NCBI RefSeq assembly: GCF_022511585.1
Contig: NZ_JAKWBN010000002.1
Span: 124,001-188,000 of the forward strand
DNA length: 64,000 nucleotides
DNA from: Shimazuella soli
GTDB taxonomy: Bacteria > Bacillota > Bacilli > Thermoactinomycetales > Thermoactinomycetaceae
Direction of reading: 5' to 3'
Shown here piece after piece: positions 49,671 through 59,113 of the stretch (position 1 is its first letter; each line of letters opens with the position of its first letter). The notes under the pieces are model-generated. The model was not told the origin of the DNA and did not search any database. It was given only the letters and a program-made list of their open reading frames with translations. The position numbers and the translations under genes were made by a program.

Positions 49671-52097
49671 ATGTTAGTTTCATATGAATGGTTATCGGAA
49701 TATGTAGATTTAAAAGGAATTTCACCTGAAGATATTGCGGAAGAGCTAAACCGTACAGGAATTGAAGTGGAAGTTATTTATACAAGAGATGCTGGTGTAT
49801 CTCGTGTTGTAGTGGGAAAAGTGCTCAGTTGTACCCCTCATCCAGAGGCAGATCGACTGAATATTTGTTCGGTGCATGTGGGGCATGCTACTCCTTTGCA
49901 GATTGTATGTGGAGCCAAAAATGTTGCCGCTGGTCAGTTGGTCCCCGTAGCGTTGGAGGGAGCAACACTGCCTGGAGACATAAAAATAAAAAGAACAAAA
50001 CTTCGCGGGGTCGAGTCAAATGGTATGATTTGTTCTGCAAAAGAATTAGGTCTACCAGATAAAGTTTTAATGAAAGAACAACAAGATGGAATTTTAGTTC
50101 TTGGTAAAGATGCTCGTATTGGTCAAGATATCAAACAATATTTGGGTATGAATGATCAAGCGATCGAATTGCAGCTTACGCCAAATCGATCCGATTGTTT
50201 AAGTATGTTCGGTGTAGCCTATGAAATAGCAGCTATTTTTGATCGTGAGCTTCGTTTACCGGAAGTGGAAGTGGAAGAATCTCCAGAGCAAATCGCTCCT
50301 CTATCGATCAATATCCAAAGTGAAGCAGATTGTCCGATCTATTCCGCACAAGTTATTCACAATTTACGAATTGGTCCTTCCCCACAATGGATGCAAAATA
50401 GATTGATAACAGCTGGTATACGTCCAATCAATAATATTGTAGATATTACCAACTATGTCATGATTGAAACAGGTCAACCATTACATGCTTTTGATTACGA
50501 ACAAGTACGGGATGGTCAAATCGTTGTGCGCCGCGCAGCCGAAGGGGAACAAGTGGTGACATTAGATGGTGTTACTCGTACTTGTGATGATGAGACGTTA
50601 CTCATTACAGATGGTCACGAAATTTTAGGTTTAGCTGGAATTATGGGGGGAGAGTCCAGTGAAGTAACTCCAGTGACTTCTACTATTTTACTGGAATCAG
50701 CTTATTTTGATCCACAAGTGATTCGGAACACCTCTCGTAAACTTGGACTTCGTTCGGAAGCAAATCATCGCTTTGAGCGCGGTGTAAATCCGGAACGAGT
50801 ACAGCCTGCTTTAGCTCGTGCTGTGCAGCTTTTGCGTGAGATAGCTTACGGAGAAGTAGCATCAGAGATCGTAGTAGAAGGTTTTGGGGAAGTGGAAGCC
50901 ATCGACTTAACACTTCGACATGATCGTCTCACAACTGTTATGGGTATACAGTTGGAACAAGAAGAAGTCTTAAATATCTTTGAACGTTTACAGTTTCCAG
51001 CAATCGCAGAAGAAGGGGTATATGTTGTAAGAGTTCCAATTCGTCGACCTGATATAAATTTAGAAGTGGATCTGATTGAAGAAGTAGCACGTTTATATGG
51101 ATATGACCGCATACCTACATCTTTACTGTGGGGACAACAACAACCTGGGGAAAGAACATGGGAACAGAAGAAAAAACAAGTAATTCGCCATACCCTGCGA
51201 GATCTTGGTTTGAATGAAGTTATTACCTATAGTTTGACCTCAGAAACACTAGAGCAAGAGATTGCGTACCCATTAACGGTACCATATATGTCTATACCGA
51301 TTGCGATGCCAATGAGTAATGAACACGCAATCTTACGTACTAATTTGTTACCGCAATTGGTGCAAGTCGCAGCTCGAAATCGAAACCATGGTGTTACAGA
51401 TGTTTCTATTTTTGAGTTAGCAAAAGTGTACCTTGCAAGCGATGATAACCAGCATTCTCTTCCAGAGGAGCGTTTTCAACTTGCATTTTTGCTGACTGGA
51501 AACTATCATCCTGCTAACTGGGCAAATGCAGCTCAAAAAGGTGGAGATTTCTTTACAGCAAAAGGTGTACTTACTACTTTGTTGGAACGCCTTGATATTA
51601 CAGATGTGGATTATGAAGCAATCCAAGTTAAAGGTTTCCATCCAGGTCGTACCGCGATTATCAAACATAACAATCAAGTGATAGGAATATTAGGTCAACT
51701 TCATCCAGCTTTGAGTAAAAAATATGATTTAGATGACACAGTAGTATGTCAACTTGATTTAGAACTACTACTAGAAGCAACCTCTGATGAACTCATCTAT
51801 CATCCAATACCGAGATATCCTGAGATAACACGGGATTTGGCATTGATCGTAGAAGAATCTGTTCCAGTGAGTCAGATTGAAGCAGGGATTCGAGCAGTTG
51901 CTGGAGAATTACTCAAAACAGTGACTTTATTTGATGTGTTTACAGGGAAACAAGTAGAGGATGGTAAGAAGAGTATTGCCTTTAATCTCGTCTATCGATC
52001 TGATGATCGCACGCTAACAGATGATGAAGTGCAACACGCACATAGTGGAGTAGTGGCATATCTAGAGGAGACATTCGGGGCAAAATTGAGACAATAA
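49671..52097 (+). CDS. pheT: Phenylalanyl-tRNA synthetase beta subunit
   Basis: 808 aa. A tRNA-binding domain at 40-150 (VVGKVLSCTPHPEADRLNIC) precedes the B3/B4 editing module (DCLSMFGVAYEIAAIFDREL ... ETGQPLHAFDYEQV), B5, the inactive catalytic-like core, and a C-terminal anticodon-binding FDX-ACB domain (PRYPEITRDLALIVEESVPV). The beta subunit edits Tyr-tRNA-Phe. AAGGAGGG precedes the ATG. Confidence 0.96.
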   Translation: MLVSYEWLSEYVDLKGISPEDIAEELNRTGIEVEVIYTRDAGVSRVVVGKVLSCTPHPEADRLNICSVHVGHATPLQIVCGAKNVAAGQLVPVALEGATLPGDIKIKRTKLRGVESNGMICSAKELGLPDKVLMKEQQDGILVLGKDARIGQDIKQYLGMNDQAIELQLTPNRSDCLSMFGVAYEIAAIFDRELRLPEVEVEESPEQIAPLSINIQSEADCPIYSAQVIHNLRIGPSPQWMQNRLITAGIRPINNIVDITNYVMIETGQPLHAFDYEQVRDGQIVVRRAAEGEQVVTLDGVTRTCDDETLLITDGHEILGLAGIMGGESSEVTPVTSTILLESAYFDPQVIRNTSRKLGLRSEANHRFERGVNPERVQPALARAVQLLREIAYGEVASEIVVEGFGEVEAIDLTLRHDRLTTVMGIQLEQEEVLNIFERLQFPAIAEEGVYVVRVPIRRPDINLEVDLIEEVARLYGYDRIPTSLLWGQQQPGERTWEQKKKQVIRHTLRDLGLNEVITYSLTSETLEQEIAYPLTVPYMSIPIAMPMSNEHAILRTNLLPQLVQVAARNRNHGVTDVSIFELAKVYLASDDNQHSLPEERFQLAFLLTGNYHPANWANAAQKGGDFFTAKGVLTTLLERLDITDVDYEAIQVKGFHPGRTAIIKHNNQVIGILGQLHPALSKKYDLDDTVVCQLDLELLLEATSDELIYHPIPRYPEITRDLALIVEESVPVSQIEAGIRAVAGELLKTVTLFDVFTGKQVEDGKKSIAFNLVYRSDDRTLTDDEVQHAHSGVVAYLEETFGAKLRQ

Positions 52098-52109
52098 TGT
52101 GGTGGTCCT

Positions 52110-52361
52110 ATGAGCAAAAATAAAATGTCTGTCGAAATATATGGTCAATCATACCCCATAGTCAGCAAAGCTAACCCGGCACATATGCGTGAGGTGGCTA
52201 GTCTTGTGGATAACAAGATGCGAGAACTTGCGGAGATGAACCCACGGTTAGACACCACCAAATTAGCTGTTTTATCTGCTTGTAACATAGCTGATGAATT
52301 TTTGCGACTGAAACAAGAGTTTGATGAACTCATGCATTTGGTTGAAGATGAATCAATTTGA
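52110..52361 (+). CDS. zapA: Cell division protein ZapA
   Basis: 83 aa: VEIYGQSYPIVSKANPAHMREVASLVDNKM ... TKLAVLSACNIADEFLRLKQEFDEL. Short beta-hairpin then a long coiled coil, as in ZapA, which cross-links FtsZ protofilaments. In B. subtilis zapA also lies after pheST (with rnhC between). GTGGTGG precedes the ATG. Confidence 0.93.
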   Translation: MSKNKMSVEIYGQSYPIVSKANPAHMREVASLVDNKMRELAEMNPRLDTTKLAVLSACNIADEFLRLKQEFDELMHLVEDESI

Positions 52362-52368
52362 AACTTTG

Positions 52369-52400
52369 AAATCCACTTCTAAACGGAGTGGATTTTTTAT
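52369..52400. terminator. Bidirectional terminator zapA / GC-rich cassette D
   Basis: AAATCCACT and AGTGGATTT pair around a 9-nt loop, with T6 on the plus strand and an A/T-rich flank on the minus strand. Confidence 0.8.
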
Positions 52401-52412
52401 GTATGAATGGGT

Positions 52413-52442
52413 GCGCAGCCGGGTCACGAGGCCCGACTGCGC
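52413..52442 (-). terminator. GC-rich hairpin of cassette D
   Basis: GCGCAGTCGGG and CCCGGCTGCGC pair (one G-T pair) around an 8-nt loop, right after the 46-aa ORF on the minus strand. Confidence 0.75.
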
Positions 52443-52447
52443 AGAGC

Positions 52448-52588
52448 TCACTGCTTGGCGTCTCTTCTGGTTCTGCTGTTCCAGATTCGTCTGACCATTG
52501 CGGAGACAGGCCAGGCCGCGAATCCCGCAAGCAGCAAGCCTGCGATATACGGATCAGCTGCTCCGTTGAAGTAGATGGCAAGTGACAT
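52448..52588 (-). CDS. GC-rich 46-aa membrane protein (cassette D)
   Basis: The minus strand ATG 52588 has CAGGAG 6 nt upstream. The 46 residues are MSLAIYFNGAADPYIAGLLL, then AGFAAWPVSAMVRRIWNSRT, then RRDAKQ: one transmembrane helix with a basic C-terminal cytoplasmic tail. Codons are strongly C/G-ending. The leader has a hairpin AAGGGA-AAG-TCCCTT before the ribosome site and a TATAAT box about 75 nt upstream (52650-52655). It is too short for standard gene callers. No family recognised; the design matches the other GC-rich cassettes. Confidence 0.6.
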   Translation of the reverse strand: MSLAIYFNGAADPYIAGLLLAGFAAWPVSAMVRRIWNSRTRRDAKQ

Positions 52589-52780
52589 TGGAGCTCCTGA
52601 GGTGGCGAAAGGGACTTTCCCTTACGAGACCTCGAATTCAGTTTAAACATTATATTTCCAATATTCAATATTAAAGAATGATATATCTTACTTCTTTCAC
52701 AAAATTAAGCATGTATAGGGAAATTCGTAAGAGGAATAATACTGTTAGATTTCAACCTAGAGAAAGGTTGTGTTTGGCAG

Positions 52781-53500
52781 TTGAGAAAGAAGTGGGTTGT
52801 AGTCGTAACCCTTATATGTATCTTATTTGTTCCTTTTTTGGCCAGTAATCAAGTCGTAGAAGCTAAGCCTTTTGGGAAAACAACGCTTCGTTATGGCTCC
52901 CGTGGTGGGGATGTCTATGAATTGCAAGGAAGATTAAAGCATTTAGGATACTATGCTGGTAAAATAGATGGTTCATTTGGAGCAAAAACAAAACATGCGG
53001 TAACATGGTTTCAATGGAAATTTGGCTTGAAGTCAGATGGAGTTGTAGGGGCAAAGACAAAGTTAAAACTGTGGCAAGCGACGAAAGCTTGGAGACCAGG
53101 AAGAACTACTAGGACAACGAAACCCGTGCAGTCCTCCAGCGGATTCTCAGCTCAAGACCTTAGGTTACTCGCCCAAGCTGTATATGGAGAAGCCCGAGGA
53201 GAACCATTTACTGGGCAAGTGGCAGTTGCTGCTGTTATCTTGAATCGTTTAGAAGACTCGCACTTTCCAAATACAATTTCAGGGATTATATTTGAACCTC
53301 TTGCCTTTACATCTGTAGCAGACGGTCAAATTTGGTTAACTCCCAATAGTACAGCCCGAAAAGCAGTCTCTGATGCTATCAACGGTTGGGACCCATCAGG
53401 TGGAGCAACTTATTACTTTAATCCAGAAACGGCAACATCAAAATGGATTTGGAGCAGACCGCAAATTAAAAGGATCGGAAAACACATATTTTGTAAATAA
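52781..53500 (+). CDS. sleB: Spore cortex-lytic enzyme SleB-like
   Basis: 239 aa from TTG 52781. A signal peptide (VVVVTLICILFVPFLASNQVVEA) is followed by a peptidoglycan-binding domain (GDVYELQGRLKHLGYYAGKIDGSFG ... KLKLWQ, residues 38-90) and the Hydrolase_2/SleB catalytic domain (LLAQAVYGEARGEPFTGQVAVAAVILNRLEDSHFPN). The catalytic Glu lies in YGEARGE. SleB is a lytic transglycosylase for cortex muramic-delta-lactam peptidoglycan during germination. Its usual partner ypeB is not next to it. The ribosome site is weak (AAAGG 14 nt upstream). Confidence 0.9.
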   Translation: MRKKWVVVVTLICILFVPFLASNQVVEAKPFGKTTLRYGSRGGDVYELQGRLKHLGYYAGKIDGSFGAKTKHAVTWFQWKFGLKSDGVVGAKTKLKLWQATKAWRPGRTTRTTKPVQSSSGFSAQDLRLLAQAVYGEARGEPFTGQVAVAAVILNRLEDSHFPNTISGIIFEPLAFTSVADGQIWLTPNSTARKAVSDAINGWDPSGGATYYFNPETATSKWIWSRPQIKRIGKHIFCK

Positions 53501-53534
53501 AAAAGGTTACTGGACGGAATCCAGTAACCTTTTT
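53501..53534. terminator. Bidirectional terminator
   Basis: AAAAAGGTTACTGGA and TCCAGTAACCTTTTT are perfect 15-bp arms around CGGA, between convergent sleB and the holin-like gene. Confidence 0.9.
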
Positions 53535-53870
53535 CTATGAGGTTGCTTTTGATCTTGTTGTAGGAACAAAAATATCGATTATCCCGATCAAAAGCGATGC
53601 AATTAATGCAGATAAGAAACCAATCCGATATCCCGGAACGATAAATTGAATCACATATAAAATGGCTGCACTCACTAAAAACCCGACAATTCCCCTGCCA
53701 TAGGGAGTTATTTTATGTCCAGTGAGGCTTTCAATCAACCAGCCGACTACCATAATTGCTAAAGCAGCTAGCAATACAGATCCAAAACCAGCAATTCGAA
53801 ATCCAGGAACCAAAAAGGCAACCACACCTAAAACGATTGCAGACACAATAAAGCGAATTACGTGGCGCAA
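53535..53870 (-). CDS. Small four-helix membrane protein (phage holin family IV/YvlD type)
   Basis: 111 aa from TTG 53870, 6 nt after AAGGAGGTG; upstream residues of the open frame are not hydrophobic. Four membrane helices arranged as two similar halves: FIVSAIVLGVVAFLVPGFRIAGFGSVLLAALAIMVVGW and FLVSAAILYVIQFIVPGYRIGFLSALIASLLIGIIDIFV. The VPGxRI repeat is characteristic of this family. Despite the family name there is no phage context. Role unknown. Confidence 0.8.
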   Translation of the reverse strand: MRHVIRFIVSAIVLGVVAFLVPGFRIAGFGSVLLAALAIMVVGWLIESLTGHKITPYGRGIVGFLVSAAILYVIQFIVPGYRIGFLSALIASLLIGIIDIFVPTTRSKATS

Positions 53871-53967
53871 AATATAACACCTCCTTATCTCTAGTCTGCA
53901 TCCATTGCTGTTTTTTACTCCCAAAGTGTTATAATAAAAATGTTTGCTGGCACGGAGGTGTAGGAAA

Positions 53968-56319
53968 GTGGAAGATTCGTCATGGAAGGCATTGGAATAT
54001 CTGACGATAAAAAATAGAATTAAAAATTTAGCAACGACTTCACTTGGACAAGAGGCTATTGAAGCGATGAAGCCATCCTCTGATTATTTCCATGTGGAAC
54101 AACAACTTCGGATCACTCAGGAAGCGATGGATTTCTTGCGTCTCAAAGGAGAGGTCTCGCTTCATGGATTAGAAGATATTCGAGCAGCATTAATAAGAGT
54201 AACAAAAGGCAGTATTTTGCAAATAGAAGAATCCTGGGCAATTGCTACTACGATTCACGCAGGTCGCCAAGTGAAATCGGCAATGCGTCAACTTTCAGAA
54301 GAAAGTGCAACGCTTCCTTATTTGCGGAAGAACTGTGAGCAAATTGCCAGCTTGGATGATCTTGAAGCAGAAATAAAACGATGTATTAGTGAAGATTTAG
54401 AAGTAAAAAGTACAGCGAGTGAAGAACTTCGAGCAATTCGACAAAAGCTGATTACAGGAAGACAACGGATACAAGAAACATTACAGCAGATGCTTCGTTC
54501 TTCCCGGATTCAAAAAATGCTCCAGGAATCATTAATCACCATTCGAAATGAACGATATGTTATCCCGATCAAAGCAGAGTATCGAGGTTCTCTTGCTGGT
54601 ATTATTCATGATCAGTCTGCATCAGGTGCTACCTTGTATATCGAACCACAATCTGTAGTGGCTATGGGTAACCAACTGAGAACATGGGAATTAGAAGAAT
54701 CTCGAGAGATAGACAAAATTTTGGCTGCTCTATCTAACTTAGTAGCAGAAGTTACCAACGAATTAACCGAAAATGTAGCAATCTTAGGAGAACTAGATGG
54801 ATTATTTGCCAAAGCAGAGTATGCAAGGATAGAGTGGGCAATTGTTCCCAAGATAATCCAAAATGGGCCACTTAAGCTAAAACAAGCTCGCCATCCTCTT
54901 CTTGATCGAGAATTAGCTGTTCCGATCGATCTTGAACTAGGGAATAATATCCAAGCCATCATCATTACTGGTCCAAATACTGGTGGAAAGACAGTAACAT
55001 TAAAAACTGTTGGTTTATTAGCACTAATGATGCAGAGTGGATTTCCAATTCCTGCGTTAGATGGAACCATAATGCCTGTATACAGTGGGGTATATGCAGA
55101 TATCGGGGATGAACAAAGCATTGAGCAAAGTTTGAGTACATTTTCTAGCCACATGACAAAAATCATTCGAATATTACATGAGATAGATGAGCATAGTTTG
55201 GTTTTATTTGATGAACTTGGCGCAGGTACTGATCCAACCGAAGGCGCTGCCATGGCAGTAGCTATCTTAAATCATGTACTTCACAAAGGTTGTTCGATTG
55301 TAGCTACTACTCATTACAGTGAATTAAAAGTATTTGCCCATACCCATCCAAAAGCAGTAAATGCAAGTGTGCAGTTTGATGTGGAAACTCTTCGCCCGAC
55401 TTATAAGTTAGAAATCGGTGTTCCTGGTGAGTCCAATGCTTTTTCGATTGCAAAAAGACTAGGATTGTCCGAAGAAATTATTGAAGCGGCTAAAGAAGAG
55501 ATATCGCAAGAAGAGAGCAGACTAGAAGAAGTAATCACTTCTTTGGCTAAAGCGAAACGAGAAGCAGAAGAAGAAGGTATGAAGGCCCAATCTTTGAGAG
55601 AAGAAGCAGAGAGATTATATCGAGATATACGCGAAAAATGGCAACTATGGGAAGAAGAAAAGTTTCAATTACAAGAGAAAGCAAGACAAGAAGCTCGATC
55701 GATCGTGAATCTTGCTACACGTGAAGCAGATGAAGTGTTGTCAGAGCTTCGCCAGTGGGCCAAAGAACGTCCACAAGATGTGAAAGAACATAAGCTGACT
55801 GAAGCACGCAGCAGGTTACAACAAGCCAATCCGGGTGTTACTTTAGTAGCACAAAAGGAAACATTTGCACCCGAAAAGGAACAATTGGTCGTTGGAGATG
55901 AAGTAAAAGCGAAGAGCTTTGGACAAAAAGGTACAGTCGTCGAGGTGCTCGCCGATGATCAATATCGGGTACAAGTTGGCTCTCTAAAGTTGGTATTAGA
56001 TCGCTCCGGACTTACCAAACTAAAATCAACTGCAACTGCTACAAAGCCAATAACCTCTGTACGCAGCCGGTCTTTTGTAAAATCAGAAATTGACCTAAGA
56101 GGAAAATTGGTGGAAGAAGCACTTGTCGATATTGAAAAATACTTAGATGATGCGATCCTTGCCGGATTTAAGCAAGTACATCTTATTCATGGAAAAGGTA
56201 CAGGAGCACTCCGTAAAGGAGTTCATGCCTATCTTGCGAAACACCGTCGAGTTGCTGCGTTTCGAAATGGAGAATATAGTGAAGGCGGTCTGGGAGTTAC
56301 TGTAGTAGAATTAAAGTGA
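53968..56319 (+). CDS. mutS2: MutS2 ATPase/nuclease
   Basis: 783 aa from GTG 53968, with ACGGAGGTG upstream; the longer frame to 53944 has no ribosome site. The MutS core lacks the mismatch domain. Walker A is GPNTGGKTVTLKT, followed by the Walker B/signature region (STFSSHMTKIIRILHEID, LVLFDELGAGTDPTEGAAMA). A coiled coil at about 510-620 precedes a KOW-like segment, and the C-terminal Smr domain has DLRGKLVEEAL ... HGKGTGALRKGV. MutS2 suppresses homologous recombination and rescues collided ribosomes in B. subtilis. Confidence 0.95.
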   Translation: MEDSSWKALEYLTIKNRIKNLATTSLGQEAIEAMKPSSDYFHVEQQLRITQEAMDFLRLKGEVSLHGLEDIRAALIRVTKGSILQIEESWAIATTIHAGRQVKSAMRQLSEESATLPYLRKNCEQIASLDDLEAEIKRCISEDLEVKSTASEELRAIRQKLITGRQRIQETLQQMLRSSRIQKMLQESLITIRNERYVIPIKAEYRGSLAGIIHDQSASGATLYIEPQSVVAMGNQLRTWELEESREIDKILAALSNLVAEVTNELTENVAILGELDGLFAKAEYARIEWAIVPKIIQNGPLKLKQARHPLLDRELAVPIDLELGNNIQAIIITGPNTGGKTVTLKTVGLLALMMQSGFPIPALDGTIMPVYSGVYADIGDEQSIEQSLSTFSSHMTKIIRILHEIDEHSLVLFDELGAGTDPTEGAAMAVAILNHVLHKGCSIVATTHYSELKVFAHTHPKAVNASVQFDVETLRPTYKLEIGVPGESNAFSIAKRLGLSEEIIEAAKEEISQEESRLEEVITSLAKAKREAEEEGMKAQSLREEAERLYRDIREKWQLWEEEKFQLQEKARQEARSIVNLATREADEVLSELRQWAKERPQDVKEHKLTEARSRLQQANPGVTLVAQKETFAPEKEQLVVGDEVKAKSFGQKGTVVEVLADDQYRVQVGSLKLVLDRSGLTKLKSTATATKPITSVRSRSFVKSEIDLRGKLVEEALVDIEKYLDDAILAGFKQVHLIHGKGTGALRKGVHAYLAKHRRVAAFRNGEYSEGGLGVTVVELK

Positions 56320-56329
56320 GGGAAAGAGA

Positions 56330-56416
56330 ATGAAATATTTACCTCCGATTTTGGGCGGGGTATCCCTGCTCTTTTTGATAATTGGTATTCTATGGTTCTA
56401 TTATCATGCAACATAA
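56330..56416 (+). CDS. 28-aa single-helix membrane peptide
   Basis: ATG 56330 follows GAGGGAAAG directly after the mutS2 stop. MKYLPPILGGVSLLFLIIGI then LWFYYHAT gives one membrane helix. It appears to be co-transcribed with mutS2 and lies 45 nt before the next gene. Small membrane proteins of this type are common but often missed. No family recognised. Confidence 0.55.
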   Translation: MKYLPPILGGVSLLFLIIGILWFYYHAT

Positions 56417-56461
56417 AAACGACTTAATTCTATTCGATACAGCAATCGAAGGTGACACATA

Positions 56462-57403
56462 GTGAAAATTGGTTCTAGAATCTTAAAAACAGCTATTGGA
56501 GCGGGTATATCCATCGCGCTTGCCCAAGCATTTCAGCTTACTTTTTACGCATCTGCTGGTACCGTAACTATGCTGTGCATCCAACGAACGAGAAAAAAAT
56601 CATATGAAATTGCATGGCAGCGTTTTTTAGCTTGCTTGATTGGTTTAAGTGTGGCAGCTGCCATATTTAGTCTCTTGGGTTACAACACTTGGGCAATTAC
56701 GATTATTTTGCTCATCAGTATTCCATTGATGATCCGGCTAAAAGCAAAAGAGAGTGTTATTGCAAGCTCTGTGTTTATCTTTCATTTATACGTAATGAAA
56801 CATATCACCTGGCAGCTTGTTATTAATGAAATTGCTCTGATGATAATCGGAATAACCGTTGGTTTGCTGCTCAATCTGTTTATGCCCAGTGCAGACCAAG
56901 AGCTGCGGCGGTATCAACAAAAAATTGAAGAAAATTTCCGGATTATTTTCCATGAGATGGCGCGATATTTGCGTGAAGGAGACCATGATTGGAGTGGTAT
57001 GGAGATCGTCGAGACAAATAGACTATTAAAAGAAGCGAAAGAAAGATCTGTACACAATGTAGAAAATCGTTTCGATGAAGAGGAGTTAAAGTTTTATCGC
57101 TATTTTCAAATGAGAGATAAACAATTTGATGTGATTGATCATTTGATTCCTCATTTGGTCTCATTTCACCCCTATTCGGATCAAGGTGAAAAACTAGCAG
57201 ATTTTTTAGATCAATTGGCAGATGGGGTTCACCCGGGAAATACCGCAGATATTTATTTGGAACAGCTAAAGGAAATGACCGAAGAGTACCGTAATATGCC
57301 GCTGCCTAGTACAGAAGAAGAATTTCATATGAGAGCTACACTTTTCTTGATCATGAATGAGATAAGGAGATATTTAAAAATCAAAAAAAGATTGGCAAAA
57401 TAA
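56462..57403 (+). CDS. Aromatic acid exporter family (ArAE/FUSC-like) protein
   Basis: 313 aa from GTG 56462, after GAAGGTGACA. The N-terminal half has four or five membrane helices starting RILKTAIGAGISIALAQAFQLTFYASAGTVTMLCIQRTRKKS, the typical ArAE_1 opening. The C-terminal half is soluble and helical (QELRRYQQKIEENFRIIFHEMARYL), matching the ArAE_1_C domain seen in YqjA-like Bacillus proteins. Transport substrate unproven. Confidence 0.85.
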   Translation: MKIGSRILKTAIGAGISIALAQAFQLTFYASAGTVTMLCIQRTRKKSYEIAWQRFLACLIGLSVAAAIFSLLGYNTWAITIILLISIPLMIRLKAKESVIASSVFIFHLYVMKHITWQLVINEIALMIIGITVGLLLNLFMPSADQELRRYQQKIEENFRIIFHEMARYLREGDHDWSGMEIVETNRLLKEAKERSVHNVENRFDEEELKFYRYFQMRDKQFDVIDHLIPHLVSFHPYSDQGEKLADFLDQLADGVHPGNTADIYLEQLKEMTEEYRNMPLPSTEEEFHMRATLFLIMNEIRRYLKIKKRLAK

Positions 57404-57428
57404 TAGTGTAAGATAGGGGGAACCGTAA

Positions 57429-58997
57429 ATGGATCGTTTTCTTCATGAGGAAAATAAAAAATTGAGTTCCATGCTGAGGACTTTAAGTGAAGCCATGTGG
57501 AATGTGAATACGACAGGAGAAGAAAAATGGCAGAAAGCGGAGATGGAGGCAGAGAAAGCGTACCGTCAATATGTCTCTGACAAAGAACGATTTGAAAAGT
57601 TGAAAGCACTGCGACAAGAAGTCAAAAAAGACAGCTTAGAAGCAAGACAAGTGGAGCGTCTGTATCAAGATGCGTTCTCCAATCAGCTTTCTTCAGAATT
57701 TATTCATGAATTGGTACAACTCTCCTCTACTTTGAGCAATCAATTTAATACATTCCGAGCGAAAGTGGATGGAAAAGAAGTAACCGAAAATACCATTCGG
57801 GAAACGCTCTTGACAAGCACAGATATCGAACGAAGAGAAAAAATATGGCATGCGAGTAAGCAGATCGGAAAAGAAGTAGAGAATGGGTTAATTCAATTGG
57901 TAAAACTGCGCAATAAAGCAGCTCAATCACTTGGCTACAAAGATCACTATGAAATGTCTTTTGAGTTGGCAGAATTAAATCTTGAGGAAGTTTTTGCTAT
58001 TTTTGAAGACCTTGTTCGTCAAACAGACGAACCATTTAAACGCGTTAAGGCAGAGTTGGATGACGAATTGAGACACCAATATGGCATTACTGATAAAGTG
58101 TTATATCCGTGGCACTATCATGATCCATTTTTCCAAGAGGCGCCGTCTATCCCAGGGACAGATTTAACCCCGCATTTAAAAGGAAAAAATATCGAACAGC
58201 TTACCATTGACACTTTTTCTTCACTAGGTATGGAAATCCGTGATTTACTCGCAAAAAGCGATCTATATGAACGTCCAAATAAAAATCAACATGCGTTTTG
58301 CTTAGATATGGATCGTCAAGGTGATGTAAGGGTATTGTGCAATATTCAACCGAATCAATATTGGCTGGAGACGATGCTTCATGAATTTGGTCATGCTGTC
58401 TATGATAAATACGTAGATCGTGATCTGCCATTCACCCTGCGTACCCATGCTCATATCTTTACAACAGAAGCTGTGGCCATGTTTTTTGGGAGAATGGCAA
58501 AAGAAGAAGAATGGTTACATAAATTTATGGGATTATCCAAAGAGGAACTTGTATCGTGGATGCCACAGCAGCGAAAGATGCAGCAGCGAAAGATGCTGAT
58601 CATGGCTCGTTGGATAATCACATTTGTCTTTTTTGAAAGAGAGCTGTATCGCAATCCAGATCAAGACTTAAATACACTTTGGTGGAAATTGGTCAAAGAC
58701 ATCCAAGGAGTAGAGCCGCCAAAAGATCAAGATTATCCCCATTGGGCGGCAAAAATTCACTTCACGATTGCACCTGTTTACTATCAAAACTATTTGCTTG
58801 GGGAATTGATGGCCTCGCAAATGCATTATTATATTCAAGACCATGTTTCATCGGAAATCTTTACAGAGCAGACAGGACAGTTCTTTATCCAAAAAGTATT
58901 TCAACCAGGTGACCGCACCGATTGGCGTGGATTGATCAAAGGAGCAACAGGAGAAGCCTTAAATCCAGCATATTTTGTGAAACAGTTTGTGTTATGA
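57429..58997 (+). CDS. M3/M2-like zinc metallopeptidase
   Basis: 522 aa. The zinc site HEFGH lies in LETMLHEFGHAVYDKYVDRDLPF near residue 320, with a downstream Glu in FTTEAVAMFFGRM about 25-30 residues later. The all-helical fold fits oligopeptidase F/peptidyl-dipeptidase relatives of family M3. A tandem duplication of QQRKM is present at residues about 378-387. ATG 57429 follows GGGGGAACC. It probably digests cytoplasmic oligopeptides. Confidence 0.88.
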   Translation: MDRFLHEENKKLSSMLRTLSEAMWNVNTTGEEKWQKAEMEAEKAYRQYVSDKERFEKLKALRQEVKKDSLEARQVERLYQDAFSNQLSSEFIHELVQLSSTLSNQFNTFRAKVDGKEVTENTIRETLLTSTDIERREKIWHASKQIGKEVENGLIQLVKLRNKAAQSLGYKDHYEMSFELAELNLEEVFAIFEDLVRQTDEPFKRVKAELDDELRHQYGITDKVLYPWHYHDPFFQEAPSIPGTDLTPHLKGKNIEQLTIDTFSSLGMEIRDLLAKSDLYERPNKNQHAFCLDMDRQGDVRVLCNIQPNQYWLETMLHEFGHAVYDKYVDRDLPFTLRTHAHIFTTEAVAMFFGRMAKEEEWLHKFMGLSKEELVSWMPQQRKMQQRKMLIMARWIITFVFFERELYRNPDQDLNTLWWKLVKDIQGVEPPKDQDYPHWAAKIHFTIAPVYYQNYLLGELMASQMHYYIQDHVSSEIFTEQTGQFFIQKVFQPGDRTDWRGLIKGATGEALNPAYFVKQFVL

Positions 58998-59064
58998 TGA
59001 GGTGCTTGTTTAAAAATTATTAGACTTCATATAAACATTACAAAGAAGATTATATTTTTTGTGC

Positions 59065-59070
59065 TATAAT
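59065..59070 (+). promoter_or_regulatory. Extended -10 promoter of GC-rich cassette E
   Basis: TGCTATAAT is a consensus extended -10 element; no good -35 is seen. The leader holds the hairpin GAAGGTACATCGACCTTC (59077-59095). Confidence 0.55.
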
Positions 59071-59113
59071 GCCACAGAAGGTACATCGACCTTCCACTCA
59101 CAACAAGGGAATC

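Noticed and set aside
53535..53870. Prophage remnant suggested by the holin-like protein
   Set aside because: The gene is a family common in Bacillales chromosomes and no other phage gene lies nearby.
54612..55253. 213-aa minus-strand frame inside mutS2
   Set aside because: Fully inside a well-supported gene with Walker motifs; no ribosome site or domain.
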